Shown here: positions 32,991-43,798 of the stretch, piece after piece
How positions within the stretch are numbered: position 1 is the first letter of the stretch
Layout: each line of letters opens with the position of its first letter
Assembly (NCBI RefSeq): GCF_022701295.1
Contig: NZ_CP033204.1
Coordinates: 2,418,001-2,482,000, forward strand
Length of the DNA stretch: 64,000 bases
Source: Sphingopyxis sp. YF1
Lineage (GTDB): Bacteria > Pseudomonadota > Alphaproteobacteria > Sphingomonadales > Sphingomonadaceae
Direction of reading: 5' to 3'
The notes under the pieces: model-generated
Seen by the model: only the letters and a program-made list of their open reading frames with translations
Database searches by the model: none
Told to the model about the DNA's origin: nothing
Program-made: the position numbers and the translations under genes

Positions 32991-33497
32991 ATGCGCCTGT
33001 CCAACCTTGCCGACTATGCCGTGGTGCTGATGAGCGCCGCCGCCCGCCAGTGCGGGTCGGTGCCGATTCACGCCGGCATGCTCGCCGAACAGACGGGCAT
33101 TCCCGGCCCGACGGCGCAGAAGCTGGTAAGCGGGCTCGCGCGGGCCGGGCTGCTCGTCGCGTCGCGCGGCAGCGGCGGCGGGGTAAGGCTCGCGCGGCCC
33201 GCGGCGGCGATCAGCGTCGCTGACATCATCGAGGCGGTCGAAGGGCCGATCGCGCTCACCGCGTGCGTCGCCGAGGGGCGCCACGATTGTTCGCTCGAGG
33301 GCAGCTGCAAGGTGCAGCCGCACTGGGGCGTGGTGAACGGCGCGGTGCGCGGGGCGCTGGCGGGGATCAGTCTGGCGAGTTTGAGCGTGCTTCCCAAAGC
33401 CGCTCGCCCTGAGCTTGGCGAAGGGTCGTCCTTCCTTGTGGGCAGCGGCACAGAAAAGAGCAGTGCTTCGACAAGCTCAGCACGAACGGGTTTTTGA
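32991..33497 (+). CDS. Rrf2-family Fe-S cluster-sensing regulator of the suf operon
   Basis: 168 aa. Start [17 protein letters not shown], winged helix with [17 protein letters not shown] and wing [12 protein letters not shown], then the cluster-ligand loop [16 protein letters not shown] with three cysteines. The [13 protein letters not shown] helix normally ends the family. Here the frame continues 30-odd residues through a dispersed repeat (…[14 protein letters not shown] to STSSARTGF). It senses cellular Fe-S status and controls suf. Its stop is one base before sufB's ATG. Confidence 0.93.
   Translation: MRLSNLADYAVVLMSAAARQCGSVPIHAGMLAEQTGIPGPTAQKLVSGLARAGLLVASRGSGGGVRLARPAAAISVADIIEAVEGPIALTACVAEGRHDCSLEGSCKVQPHWGVVNGAVRGALAGISLASLSVLPKAARPELGEGSSFLVGSGTEKSSASTSSARTGF
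33401..33490. repeat. Dispersed inverted repeat (TTCGACAAGCTCAGCACGAACGG type) inside the Rrf2 frame
   Basis: Left unit CGCTCGCCCTGAGCTTGGCG and right unit CTTCGACAAGCTCAGCACGA are imperfect inverted copies of a repeat that is very common in sphingomonad genomes. They cover the 3' end of the Rrf2 coding sequence and reach to within 9 bases of the sufB start. Confidence 0.85.
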
Positions 33498-33498
33498 G

Positions 33499-34973
<1,475 letters not shown>

Positions 34974-34977
<4 letters not shown>

Positions 34978-35202
34978 GCAACGATTTGCCCGAAAATCTC
35001 GGAAGCGAGTTCTGGTTTGCATTGTTCATGCTCTTGCTCTGCTGCGCGGGGAGCTATCTCGGCTTCACTCGGGATAATCCGACCGCAGCCTCGGTCGGCG
35101 CATTGCTCGCCTTCTTTTATATTCACCGACTGGCGAAGCGCCTTCGCGACGTGCGGCTCGCACGCCACCTGAAACAAAACCCTGAATTATTGCGGATATA
35201 TA

Positions 35203-35219
<17 letters not shown>
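34974..35219 (+). CDS. Small membrane protein inserted in the suf operon
   Basis: 81 aa from a GTG in 4-base overlap with the sufB stop. Two hydrophobic segments ([19 protein letters not shown], about residues 13-31, and [16 protein letters not shown], about 39-54) are followed by a basic tail [19 protein letters not shown]. Codon use is less GC-rich at third positions than its neighbours (TTA, ATA, AAT, AAA near the end). It overlaps the sufC start by 17 bases. I do not recognise it. Not part of usual suf operons. Confidence 0.75.
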
Positions 35220-35946
<727 letters not shown>

Positions 35947-35963
35947 TGCGCGCGCACGCCTTG

Positions 35964-36094
35964 ATCCTCCCCGTCGCGAAGCGATGGGGAGGTGGCAGCG
36001 GCGCAGCCGCTGACGGAGGGGCCATGACACCGCCCCTCCACCACTCGCTACGCGAGCGGTTCCCCTCCCCATGCCCTGCGGGCACAGGGAGGAT
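35964..36094. repeat. Dispersed inverted-repeat element, copy D (131 bp), between sufC and sufD
   Basis: It starts ATCCTCCCCGTCGCGAAGCG and ends GGGCACAGGGAGGAT. It contains GCAGCGGCGCAGCCGCTG and the CTCGCTACGCGAG hairpin. It lies wholly between the sufC stop (35946) and sufD ATG (36098), and its terminal AGGGAGGA is the sufD ribosome site. Confidence 0.9.
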
Positions 36095-36097
36095 CGG

Positions 36098-36823
36098 ATG
36101 ACCGCCGTCCCCACCCGGCGCGACGAAGCGTGGCGCTATAGCGACATCGAAGCGGTGACCGCGGCGTGGCCGCTGCCCGCGCCCGAGAGCATCGTCGTGC
36201 CCGCGGGCGGCGATTTCAGGCGCGCGATCGTCCAGGACGAAGGCGCGATCCATCAGATCGAAATGAGCGTCGGCAAGGGCGCGACGGCATCCCTGCACGT
36301 CCTCAACATCGGGGGTGCCTATGGCCGCATTGAACTCGCCGTGACGCTGCACGAAGGTGCCGACTTCAACCTCGGCGCGGCGCAGATCGGCGGCGGCGAA
36401 CAAAATCTCGAGATCGTCACCACCGTCACCCACGCCAAACCCGGCGCGACGTCGCGGCAGATGGTGCGGTCGGTCCTCGGCGGCACCGCGACCGGCACCT
36501 ATCTCGGCAAGGTCGCGGTCGCGCGCGATGCGCAGCAGACCGACAGCGAGCAGGATGTGAAGGCGATGCTGCTCGACCGCAGCGCGACCGCCAACGCCAA
36601 GCCCGAGCTTGAAATCTTCGCCGACGACGTCAAATGCGCGCACGGCTGCGCGATCGGCGAACTCGACGCGATGAGCCTCTATTATCTCCAGTCGCGCGGG
36701 CTTCCTCCGGCCGAAGCGAAGAAGATCCTGCTGCAGGCCTTCGTCGCGGGCGTCTTCGACGGCGCCGAGGATGAAGAGCAGTTGCAGGCGCTCGCACTCG
36801 CGAAATTGGGGGAGCTGGTGTGA
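36098..36823 (+). CDS. sufD: Fe-S cluster assembly protein SufD
   Basis: 241 aa, shorter than E. coli SufD (423) as is usual for alphaproteobacteria lacking part of the N-terminal domain. Start MTAVPTRRDEAWRYSD carries the typical DEAWRYS. The beta-helix core ends with DVKCAHGCAIGELD (the Cys/His pair of the SufB-SufD cluster site) and SRGLPPAEAKKILLQAFV. Partner of SufB and SufC. Its stop overlaps the sufS start by 4 bases (GTGA). Confidence 0.97.
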   Translation: MTAVPTRRDEAWRYSDIEAVTAAWPLPAPESIVVPAGGDFRRAIVQDEGAIHQIEMSVGKGATASLHVLNIGGAYGRIELAVTLHEGADFNLGAAQIGGGEQNLEIVTTVTHAKPGATSRQMVRSVLGGTATGTYLGKVAVARDAQQTDSEQDVKAMLLDRSATANAKPELEIFADDVKCAHGCAIGELDAMSLYYLQSRGLPPAEAKKILLQAFVAGVFDGAEDEEQLQALALAKLGELV

Positions 36824-38001
36824 GCACCACGACCGCCCTCCGCACCTTCCCCGACGTCCGCGCCGATTTCCCGGGCCTGACGCCCGGCTGGCACTATCTC
36901 GACACCGCCGCGACCGCGCAGAAGCCGCAGGCGGTGATCGACGCAACGGTCCATGCGATGGGCCGCGACTATGCGACCGTGCACCGCGGCGTCTATGCGC
37001 GATCGGCCGACATGACGCTCGCCTATGAGGCGGCACGGCGGCGGATCGCGGCGTTTATCGGCGCGAAGGAAGAGCAGATCGCCTTCGTGCGCGGCGCGAC
37101 CGAGGCGATCAACCTCGTGGCTTACTCGCACCCCAAGAAGGGCCGCGTGCTGCTGTCGGTGCTGGAGCATCACAGCAATATCGTGCCGTGGCAGCTGGCG
37201 GGCTGGCAGGTCGACGTGTGCCCGCTCACCGCCGACGGCTGCATCGACCTCGATGCAGCCGAAAAGATGCTGACCCCTGACCATGAGATGGTCGCCTTCG
37301 CGCATGTCTCGAACGTGCTGGGCAGCCCGCTCGACGTCGCCCGCGCGGCCGAACTCGCGCACCGCGTCGGTGCCGAACTGCTGGTCGACGGCTGCCAGGC
37401 GGTGCCGCGGCTACCGGTCGACGTCGCCGCGCTCGGCTGCGACTATTATGTCTTTTCGGGGCACAAGCTTTACGGCCCGACGGGCATCGGCGTGCTGTGG
37501 AGCGATAAGCTCGACGCACTGCCACCGTGGCAGGGCGGCGGATCGATGATCGACCGCGTGACCTTTGCCAAGACGACTTACGCCCCCGCCCCCACGCGCT
37601 TCGAGGCGGGCACGCCCGCGATCGTCGAGGCGATCGGGCTCGCGGCGGCGATCGATTATGTCGATGCGGTCGGCGTCGCGGCGATCCACGCGCATGAGGT
37701 CGCGCTGGTCGGGACCTTGCGCGAGGCACTCGCGCGGCGGAACAGCATCACGCTGTTCGGCCCCGAAAACAGCGCCGGAATCGTAAGCTTTGCGATGGCG
37801 GGGGTTCATCCGCACGACATCGGCACTATCTTGGACGAAAGCGGGGTCGCGATCCGCGCCGGGCATCATTGCGCACAGCCGCTGATGGAGCATCTGGGTG
37901 TGCCCGCGACCGCGCGCGCGAGTTTTGGCGTTTACAGCAATGACGACGATGTGGCGGCGCTGATCGACGGCCTCGCTCGCGTCGAGAGGATTTTCGGATG
38001 A
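36820..38001 (+). CDS. sufS: Cysteine desulfurase SufS
   Basis: 393 aa class V PLP enzyme that takes sulfur from cysteine as a persulfide. YLDTAATAQKPQAV at the start, HRGVYARSAD, HHSNIVPWQ, FSGHKLYGPTGIGVLW (PLP-Lys, about residue 216), and RAGHHCAQP (active Cys, about residue 351) are all in place. GTG start in overlap with sufD; ATG of sufT overlaps its stop. No separate sufE gene is seen in the window. Confidence 0.98.
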   Translation: MSTTTALRTFPDVRADFPGLTPGWHYLDTAATAQKPQAVIDATVHAMGRDYATVHRGVYARSADMTLAYEAARRRIAAFIGAKEEQIAFVRGATEAINLVAYSHPKKGRVLLSVLEHHSNIVPWQLAGWQVDVCPLTADGCIDLDAAEKMLTPDHEMVAFAHVSNVLGSPLDVARAAELAHRVGAELLVDGCQAVPRLPVDVAALGCDYYVFSGHKLYGPTGIGVLWSDKLDALPPWQGGGSMIDRVTFAKTTYAPAPTRFEAGTPAIVEAIGLAAAIDYVDAVGVAAIHAHEVALVGTLREALARRNSITLFGPENSAGIVSFAMAGVHPHDIGTILDESGVAIRAGHHCAQPLMEHLGVPATARASFGVYSNDDDVAALIDGLARVERIFG

Positions 38002-38468
38002 ACGAGGAACGGACGATCAGGGTCGAGGAAGTGACGAGCGTCGAGGCGCCGCCCAAAGCGCGCGTCGGCGACGTCGAAACGGCGCCCGAAAAGCTGGAGC
38101 GCAAGCGCGACTATCTCGAAGGATTCCTCGCGGCCAAGCCCGCGGCGAGCGAACCGGGCGCGGTCGGCGGCGACCTTTACGAGGCGGTCGTCGGTGCGCT
38201 CAAGGATATTTACGACCCCGAAATCCCCGTGAACATCTACGACCTCGGCCTGATCTACAATGTCGAGATCGACGAGGGGCATGTGATGGTCACGATGACG
38301 CTGACGACGCCGCATTGCCCGGTCGCCGAATCGATGCCCGCCGAGGTCGAGCTGCGCGTCGGCGCGGTTCCCGGTGTGGGCGATGCCGAGGTCAATCTCG
38401 TCTGGGACCCGCCGTGGAGTCCGGAGAATATGAGCGACGAAGCGCGCCTCGAGCTGGGAATGCTGTGA
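37998..38468 (+). CDS. sufT: SufT-type DUF59 (MIP18-like) Fe-S maturation protein
   Basis: 156 aa. A variable first ~55 residues is followed by the DUF59 domain: LKDIYDPEIPVNIYDLGLIYNVEID, TLTTPHCPVAESMP and NLVWDPPWSPENMS. The Cys in THCP-type context is the conserved one. SufT aids insertion of clusters into targets. It overlaps sufS by 4 bases and shares one base with the sufA ATG (TGATG). Confidence 0.95.
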   Translation: MNEERTIRVEEVTSVEAPPKARVGDVETAPEKLERKRDYLEGFLAAKPAASEPGAVGGDLYEAVVGALKDIYDPEIPVNIYDLGLIYNVEIDEGHVMVTMTLTTPHCPVAESMPAEVELRVGAVPGVGDAEVNLVWDPPWSPENMSDEARLELGML

Positions 38469-38824
38469 TGACCGAGACCAAGACCCGCGCCCGGCCCGCC
38501 GCTGTGACGCTCACCGCCGGCGCCGAAGAGCGGATCGCGACGCTGATGGTGTCGGCCCCCGAGGGGGCGATCGGCGTCCGCCTGTCGACCCCGCGCCGCG
38601 GTTGCTCGGGGCTCGCTTACTCGGTCGACTATGTCACCGAAGAGGTGAAGTTCGACGAGAAGATCGAGACCCCCGGCGGGGTCTTCTACATCGATGGCGC
38701 GTCGGTGCTGTACCTGATCGGCAGCACGATGGACTGGGTCGAGGATGATTTCGCCGCGGGCTTCGTCTTCGAAAACCCCAACGCCAAGGGCGCGTGCGGC
38801 TGCGGCGAGAGCTTTACCGTCTGA
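38468..38824 (+). CDS. sufA: A-type Fe-S carrier (SufA/IscA/HesB)
   Basis: 118 aa. A-type carrier with the three ligand cysteines in STPRRGCSGLAYSVDY and GACGCGESFTV, near the C-terminus. It receives clusters from the Suf scaffold and hands them to apo-proteins. It closes the operon; the next gene is convergent. Start at 38468 in a TGATG junction with sufT. Confidence 0.97.
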   Translation: MTETKTRARPAAVTLTAGAEERIATLMVSAPEGAIGVRLSTPRRGCSGLAYSVDYVTEEVKFDEKIETPGGVFYIDGASVLYLIGSTMDWVEDDFAAGFVFENPNAKGACGCGESFTV

Positions 38825-38881
38825 GCCACGGGCGGTTCCGCCGCGTCCGGGTCACCGGGCGATGGCACGGCTTGCAACGGC

Positions 38882-39598
38882 TCAGTGACACACCGACCAG
38901 CCCACGGTCCGTTTCGCCATGTCGAGATGGAAATGGTCGGCGTGCGCGGCGTTATAGTCGGGCGAGAGCACGGTGCTGAACAGGTCGCACGATCCGTCGC
39001 GCACCGCGTGGAGGAATTCGCCGCGCCGGTCGCCCGGTTCCCAGTCGTTGATCAGCGCGATCCGCGTCCCGTCGGCGAGCACAAAGGCGGAAATGTCGAT
39101 GGCATTGGCGGTCGAATGCTGGCTCTGCGCCTGTTTTCCCGCGATCTTGCGACAATTGTAGCTGCCCAGATTTTCGAGCTGGACGACCTTCTGCCCGAAA
39201 TATTGCTGCGCGAGCGGCTGGACGACGTCGCGGGTCCACAGCGCCATCGCCGCGGTGACCGCACAGCCGGGCGCGGCGTTCGCGGGGCGCATCGTCGGCA
39301 CCAGCCGATTGCCCGTGAGCACCATGCGCTGGCTCGCGCGGCACTGATCCTGTCCCACCACCGGACGCCGTTCGTAACCGGCGTTCGCGCGATCGAAGGC
39401 GGCAAAGCAGGCGGCATCGTCGCCGGCCAGCCCGATCAGCTTGCGATGCGTCGCCCAGCCCTGCGGATGCGCAAGTTCGAAGCGCGCGGCGGGATCATGT
39501 TCGGGATGATCGCGCACCCATTGCATCGCGCGAATCGCGGCGAGACTGAGCAGCAGGGCAACGGCGAACCAGACGAGATAGGGGCGAAGGGTCTTCAC
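38882..39598 (-). CDS. Extensin-like domain protein
   Basis: About 238 aa from a GTG at 39598 (VKTLRPYLVWFAVALLL, a membrane anchor). The C-terminal extensin-like domain has NCRKIAGKQAQSQHSTANAIDIS and ended HADHFHLDM, the H-x(5)-D and HxH zinc pattern of D-Ala-D-Ala carboxypeptidase-like folds. It may act on cell-wall peptides. The start is uncertain; longer readings run toward the P450 gene end (39670). Convergent with sufA. Confidence 0.85.
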   Translation of the reverse strand: MKTLRPYLVWFAVALLLSLAAIRAMQWVRDHPEHDPAARFELAHPQGWATHRKLIGLAGDDAACFAAFDRANAGYERRPVVGQDQCRASQRMVLTGNRLVPTMRPANAAPGCAVTAAMALWTRDVVQPLAQQYFGQKVVQLENLGSYNCRKIAGKQAQSQHSTANAIDISAFVLADGTRIALINDWEPGDRRGEFLHAVRDGSCDLFSTVLSPDYNAAHADHFHLDMAKRTVGWSVCH

Positions 39599-39669
39599 CC
39601 CGCCATAGTGGGGCGCCGGCCCGCCGAGCACAATGGCCCGGCGTCGGGCGAGCGCCCCTCGCCTCGCGA

Positions 39670-41064
39670 TCAGGCGATCGGTTCGAAGGTCACGACCAGC
39701 CCGTCCTTCGGTCGCGGGATCGGCAAGATCTTCCATTCGGGGTCATAGCCCTCCGCCACGACGATCCGGTGCGTGGTGACGACGTGATGGAAGAAGATTT
39801 TCGCCTGCATATAGGCAAAGTGGAGCCCCAGGCACATGTGCGCGCCGCCGCCGAAGGGAACCCACGCATATTTGTGCCGGCCGCGCACTTCCTCGGGCGA
39901 GAAGCGCATCGGGTCGAATTTTTCGGGATCGGGCCAATGCTCTTCCATCATGTGCGTGACCGCGGGGCTGACCCCGACCGAGGTGCCCGCGGGGATGCGG
40001 TAGCCGCCATATTCGAAATCCCGGAGCGCGCGGCGCGGAAAGGTCGGGACCGGCGGGATCAGGCGCAGCGATTCCTTGAACGCCCATTCGGTCAGTTCGA
40101 GCTCGCCGAGGCTGTTGTGCCCGACGCCCTCGCCCGCCGGCGCGACCGCGAGCATTTCCTCGCGCAGGCGGTCCTGCCATTCGGGGTGTTTGGCGAGCAT
40201 CCAGACGAGCGAGGTGACCGAGCTGGTGATCGTGTCGTGCGCCGCCATCATCAGGAAGTTCATATGGTCGACGATGGCATCGGCGCTCAGATAGTCGCCA
40301 TTCTCGTCGCGCGCGCGGCAGATCTGGCTGAAGATATCCTCGCCCGCGCCCTCGCGCCGTTCGGGCACCATGCGGCCGAAATAGTCGACCAGATAGGCCC
40401 GCCCCTTCGCCCCGCGTCCCATCGCGGTGAAGGGCAGCGGCACGCGCACGATGCCGATCGACGCCTGTACCATGTCGACAAAGGCCTTGTTGACCTTGTC
40501 CGCTTCGGGGCCCCAGGGGATACCGAGGAAGCTGGTCGCGGCAAGGTCGAGCGTCAGTTCCTTGATCGCAGGATAGAAGGCAAAGGTCTTGCCGCTCCAC
40601 CGCGCCACGCGGTCCTTGATCCCCGCGTTGAGCGAATCGGCATAGTGGCGCATCGGTTCGGGCTTGAAGGCGACCGAGAGCGTCTTGCGGTCGGCGCGAT
40701 GCTTTTCGAAATCCATCAGCATCAGTCCACGCGGAAAGAGCAGGTTCAGCACCGGCCCCCATCCCTGTTCGGACGAGAAGATCTTGTCGCGGTCGAACAT
40801 CACCAGTTCGTTCGCCTCGGGACCGTGCAGCGCGACGCTGCGCCCGCCGAAACTGTTGCTGCGGTAAACGCGGCCATATTTGGCGACCATGCGCCGCGCG
40901 AATCCTGGATAGTCGCGCAGCTGGTCGAGCGTCGTGCCGAGCACCGGCAGCCCGTCCTCGCCAGGTATATGGTCGAGCGTCGTTCCGGGATTGCGGGGCA
41001 ACCAGTGCTGCGTTTCGGGGCCGAAGCGCTTTTCGGACCATTGAATCTGGGCGGGGGCGTTCAT
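39670..41064 (-). CDS. Cytochrome P450
   Basis: 464 aa soluble P450. I-helix AAHDTITSSV (oxygen-activating Asp-Thr), K-helix FKESLRL (ExxR), meander WPDPEKFDPMRF, and haem loop PFGGGAHMCLGLHFA with the Cys ligand at about residue 409. The N-terminus has no membrane anchor. It looks nearer to the CYP51/CYP120-like group than to camphor-type bacterial P450s. No ferredoxin or reductase gene is adjacent, so it must use partners from elsewhere. Start MNAPAQIQWSEKRFG at 41064. Confidence 0.95.
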   Translation of the reverse strand: MNAPAQIQWSEKRFGPETQHWLPRNPGTTLDHIPGEDGLPVLGTTLDQLRDYPGFARRMVAKYGRVYRSNSFGGRSVALHGPEANELVMFDRDKIFSSEQGWGPVLNLLFPRGLMLMDFEKHRADRKTLSVAFKPEPMRHYADSLNAGIKDRVARWSGKTFAFYPAIKELTLDLAATSFLGIPWGPEADKVNKAFVDMVQASIGIVRVPLPFTAMGRGAKGRAYLVDYFGRMVPERREGAGEDIFSQICRARDENGDYLSADAIVDHMNFLMMAAHDTITSSVTSLVWMLAKHPEWQDRLREEMLAVAPAGEGVGHNSLGELELTEWAFKESLRLIPPVPTFPRRALRDFEYGGYRIPAGTSVGVSPAVTHMMEEHWPDPEKFDPMRFSPEEVRGRHKYAWVPFGGGAHMCLGLHFAYMQAKIFFHHVVTTHRIVVAEGYDPEWKILPIPRPKDGLVVTFEPIA

Positions 41065-41234
41065 GCGGAAGGTCCTCGTCGTTGGGTTTCGGGCGAAGCC
41101 TATCGGACTACTGACATCGATGCAAGTAACGCCGCGAGCAGGCCGCGGCACCATTCACCGCAAATTCAACTCGACTCGCGCAATCCGGCATCATGATGAT
41201 CGGCCCGCACCCGGGTCGTTTCGAAGGACCGAAC

Positions 41235-42290
41235 ATGGCAAAATCCTTTCGCCGTCCCCTCTCCCTGCTGCTCGGCGCGCTCGCGACGACCACGTTGGGC
41301 GGCTGCTATTATGGCGACGTCAATGGCGCGTACAGCGACGGCTATGCCAGCAACGACTGCCGGGCGCGCTACGGCGACGCCTATTACGACTATGACCCCT
41401 ATGCCTATGACGACGGTTATGGCTACGACTGCTACGATGGCGGCGACTATGGCGGCGGCTTCGTCAACATCGGTTTCGGCGGCGGCTGGTACGACAATTA
41501 TTATTACCCCGGCTACGGCCTGTGGATGTTCGACAACTACCGCAACCGCTACCCGCTCCGCGGCCAGTATCTGAACTATTGGGGGGGGCGCCGCGCCTGG
41601 TGGAAACATCATGGCAAGGACCCCAACTGGCGCTGGCGCGGCCGCGACCATGACGGCCCGCGCGGCGACGGCCGGCCGGGGCGTCCCGGCGGCTGGGACC
41701 GCGATCGCGACCATGATGGTCCGCACGGCACCCGCCCGGGCCGCCCCGGCGCGGGCGACGGCAATCCGCCGACCACCGGCAATCCGGTTCGGCCCGGCCG
41801 CCCCGGCGGCTGGGGCGGCGACCGCGACAATGATCGTCCGCACGGCACCCGTCCGGATCGCCCCGGCGCGGGCAACGGCACGCCGCCGACCACCGGCAAC
41901 CCGGTTCGGCCCGGCCGCCCCGGCGGCTGGGGCGGCGACCACGACAATGATCGTCCGCACGGCACCCGTCCCGGTCGTCCGGGCGCGGGCGGCGGCAATC
42001 CCAATCCGCCGGCCGCGACGCCGGATCGCCCCGGCCGGCCCGACCGCGTTCCGGGCGCCGGCCGGCCGCGCCCGTCGCAGGATGGCACCGGCGGCGTGAA
42101 CCGGCCGCGGCAGCCGTGGCAGCCCGCGCCGCGCCCCGACCGGCCGCAGGCGTCACAGCCCGCGCGTCCGGCCCCCGCCGCGCGGCCGGCACCGCCGCCG
42201 CCGCCCGCTGCGAGCGCGCCGCGGCCGAGCCGGCCGACCCCGCCGCGACCGAGCCGCGTCGAGCGCCAGAACCAGGTCCGCGAGCAATAG
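41235..42290 (+). CDS. Repeat-rich Arg/Pro/Gly lipoprotein
   Basis: 351 aa. The signal peptide ends LGGCYYG, a lipobox with Cys at residue 24. Then a Tyr/Asp/Gly-rich stretch (about 25-115), three copies of a 39-residue unit built on RPGRPGGW...RPHGTRPGRPGAG...PPTTGNPV (about 147-263), and a Pro/Arg/Ala tail. Low complexity throughout, probably disordered and surface-exposed or periplasmic. AAGGACC precedes the ATG. Function unknown; length is likely to vary between strains through the tandem repeat. Confidence 0.75.
   Translation: MAKSFRRPLSLLLGALATTTLGGCYYGDVNGAYSDGYASNDCRARYGDAYYDYDPYAYDDGYGYDCYDGGDYGGGFVNIGFGGGWYDNYYYPGYGLWMFDNYRNRYPLRGQYLNYWGGRRAWWKHHGKDPNWRWRGRDHDGPRGDGRPGRPGGWDRDRDHDGPHGTRPGRPGAGDGNPPTTGNPVRPGRPGGWGGDRDNDRPHGTRPDRPGAGNGTPPTTGNPVRPGRPGGWGGDHDNDRPHGTRPGRPGAGGGNPNPPAATPDRPGRPDRVPGAGRPRPSQDGTGGVNRPRQPWQPAPRPDRPQASQPARPAPAARPAPPPPPAASAPRPSRPTPPRPSRVERQNQVREQ
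41673..42023 (+). repeat. 117-bp tandem repeat, three copies, in frame
   Basis: Units start at 41673, 41790 and 41907, each encoding 39 residues. The first two unit boundaries are exact, and units 2 and 3 are nearly identical for most of their length; the third decays at its end. The repeat period is a multiple of three, so copy changes keep the frame. Confidence 0.85.
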
Positions 42291-42295
42291 ACGGA

Positions 42296-43624
42296 TCAGC
42301 CGGCGGCGACGTCCTCCGCCGCCGGCTCGTCCCCGATCCCCGCCGACACCACCGTCGCGGCGACAAGGTCGCCGATGACGTTGAGCGTCGTGCGGCACAT
42401 GTCGAGAAAGCGGTCGACGCCGAGCACCAGCCCGATGCCCGCGGGGGGCACCCCGACCATCGCGAGGATCAGCGCGATCACCGGCAGCGATCCGGCGGGC
42501 ACCCCCGCGGTGCCGATCCCGCCGAGAATGCACACCGCCATCACCATGACCTGTTGCTGCAGCGTCAGGTCGACCCCGAAGAATTGCGCGAGGAAGAGCA
42601 CGGTCACGCCCTCGAACATCGCGGTGCCGTTCTGGTTCGCGGTGGCGCCGATCGTCAGCACGAAACGCGCGACGCGGTCGGGCAGCCGCAGCCGGTCGCG
42701 CGCGACGCGCAGCGCGGTCGGCAGGGTCGCGTTCGACGAGGCGGTGGCGAAGGCCATCACGAACGCCTCCTGCGTCTGCCGGAAAAAGGCGATCGGCGAC
42801 TTCTTCGCCAGCAGTCTGAGCAGGATCGGGAAGACCACGAACATCTGGAGCCCGAGCGCGAGCAGCACCACCCCGACAAAGGCCGACAGGCGGACCAGCA
42901 GGTCGACGCCGAATTGCGCCCCCAGATTGAACATGAAACAGAAGATGGCGATCGGCGCGAGCTGGATGACCAACCCGATCAGCTTCATCGCGACCTCGAA
43001 CACGCCCTCGATCGCGGCCTTGAGCGCCTGCGTCTGCGGGGTCTGGACGAGCATCAGCCCGATGCCGAAGAACAGCGCGAAGAACATAACCGCGAGCACG
43101 TCGCTCTCGCTCATCGCAAGGAAGACATTATTGGGGACGATGGCGACGATCGCGTCCGCGCCGGCCTTTGCCTCGCGGCTGGTCTGGATGATGCTCCCCG
43201 CGCGTTCGGCGCCTTCGGCAATCAGCGAGTTCGCCAGCACCGGATCGACCCCCGCGCCGGGCCGGAGCAGGTTGACGAGGAGCAGGCTGATCGCGACCGC
43301 GATCGACGAAACGACGATGGTGTAGACCAGGGTGCGCAACCCGACCGTCCTGAGCGCGCGAACCTCCCCCATTTCGGCGACGCCGACGATGAGCGCCGAA
43401 ACGAGCAGCGGGATGACGAGCATGAAGAGCAAGCGCAGGAAGACGTCGCCGACCTTGCCCAGATAAAAGATCGCCTCGCCGACCCACCGCGCTTCGCCGG
43501 CGCCATAATGGACCGCCAGCCCCGCCGCGAGACCGACGAGGAATCCGGCGAGCATCCGCCATTGCAGGCGCCGCGCGCGCGCCTCGTCGCGCCCTGCGGT
43601 CGAGCCCGCTTCCGTCTCTGCCAT
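42296..43624 (-). CDS. Dicarboxylate/amino acid:cation symporter (SLC1 family), first copy
   Basis: 442 aa. SLC1 motifs: FATASSNATLPT (serine-rich hairpin), TANQNGTAMFEG (NMDGT region) and DRFLDMCRTTLNVIGD (substrate and sodium ligands on TM8). About eight membrane helices and two re-entrant loops. It moves dicarboxylates or acidic/neutral amino acids with sodium or protons at the inner membrane. It ends 6 bases from the convergent lipoprotein gene. A paralogue lies directly upstream. Confidence 0.93.
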   Translation of the reverse strand: MAETEAGSTAGRDEARARRLQWRMLAGFLVGLAAGLAVHYGAGEARWVGEAIFYLGKVGDVFLRLLFMLVIPLLVSALIVGVAEMGEVRALRTVGLRTLVYTIVVSSIAVAISLLLVNLLRPGAGVDPVLANSLIAEGAERAGSIIQTSREAKAGADAIVAIVPNNVFLAMSESDVLAVMFFALFFGIGLMLVQTPQTQALKAAIEGVFEVAMKLIGLVIQLAPIAIFCFMFNLGAQFGVDLLVRLSAFVGVVLLALGLQMFVVFPILLRLLAKKSPIAFFRQTQEAFVMAFATASSNATLPTALRVARDRLRLPDRVARFVLTIGATANQNGTAMFEGVTVLFLAQFFGVDLTLQQQVMVMAVCILGGIGTAGVPAGSLPVIALILAMVGVPPAGIGLVLGVDRFLDMCRTTLNVIGDLVAATVVSAGIGDEPAAEDVAAG

Positions 43625-43798
43625 CGTCCGGCTCCCTCGCGCCCTGCGCAGGGCGGCCGGACGTCAGGCGTCAGACGTCGGCCGCGGGTTTGCCTTCCCC
43701 GTCCCCTCCATCATCACGCAGATCGCGCCCGGGGGTTCCATGAGAGCGCCCGCGGCGAGCGCCTTCAGGCAAGCAGCCGATCCGGACGGATGCGACGA

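Noticed and set aside
42299..42326. A strong GCCGGCGGCG hairpin between the convergent lipoprotein and transporter genes
   Set aside because: It lies in the coding end of the transporter and lacks a T-run, so I do not call it a terminator.
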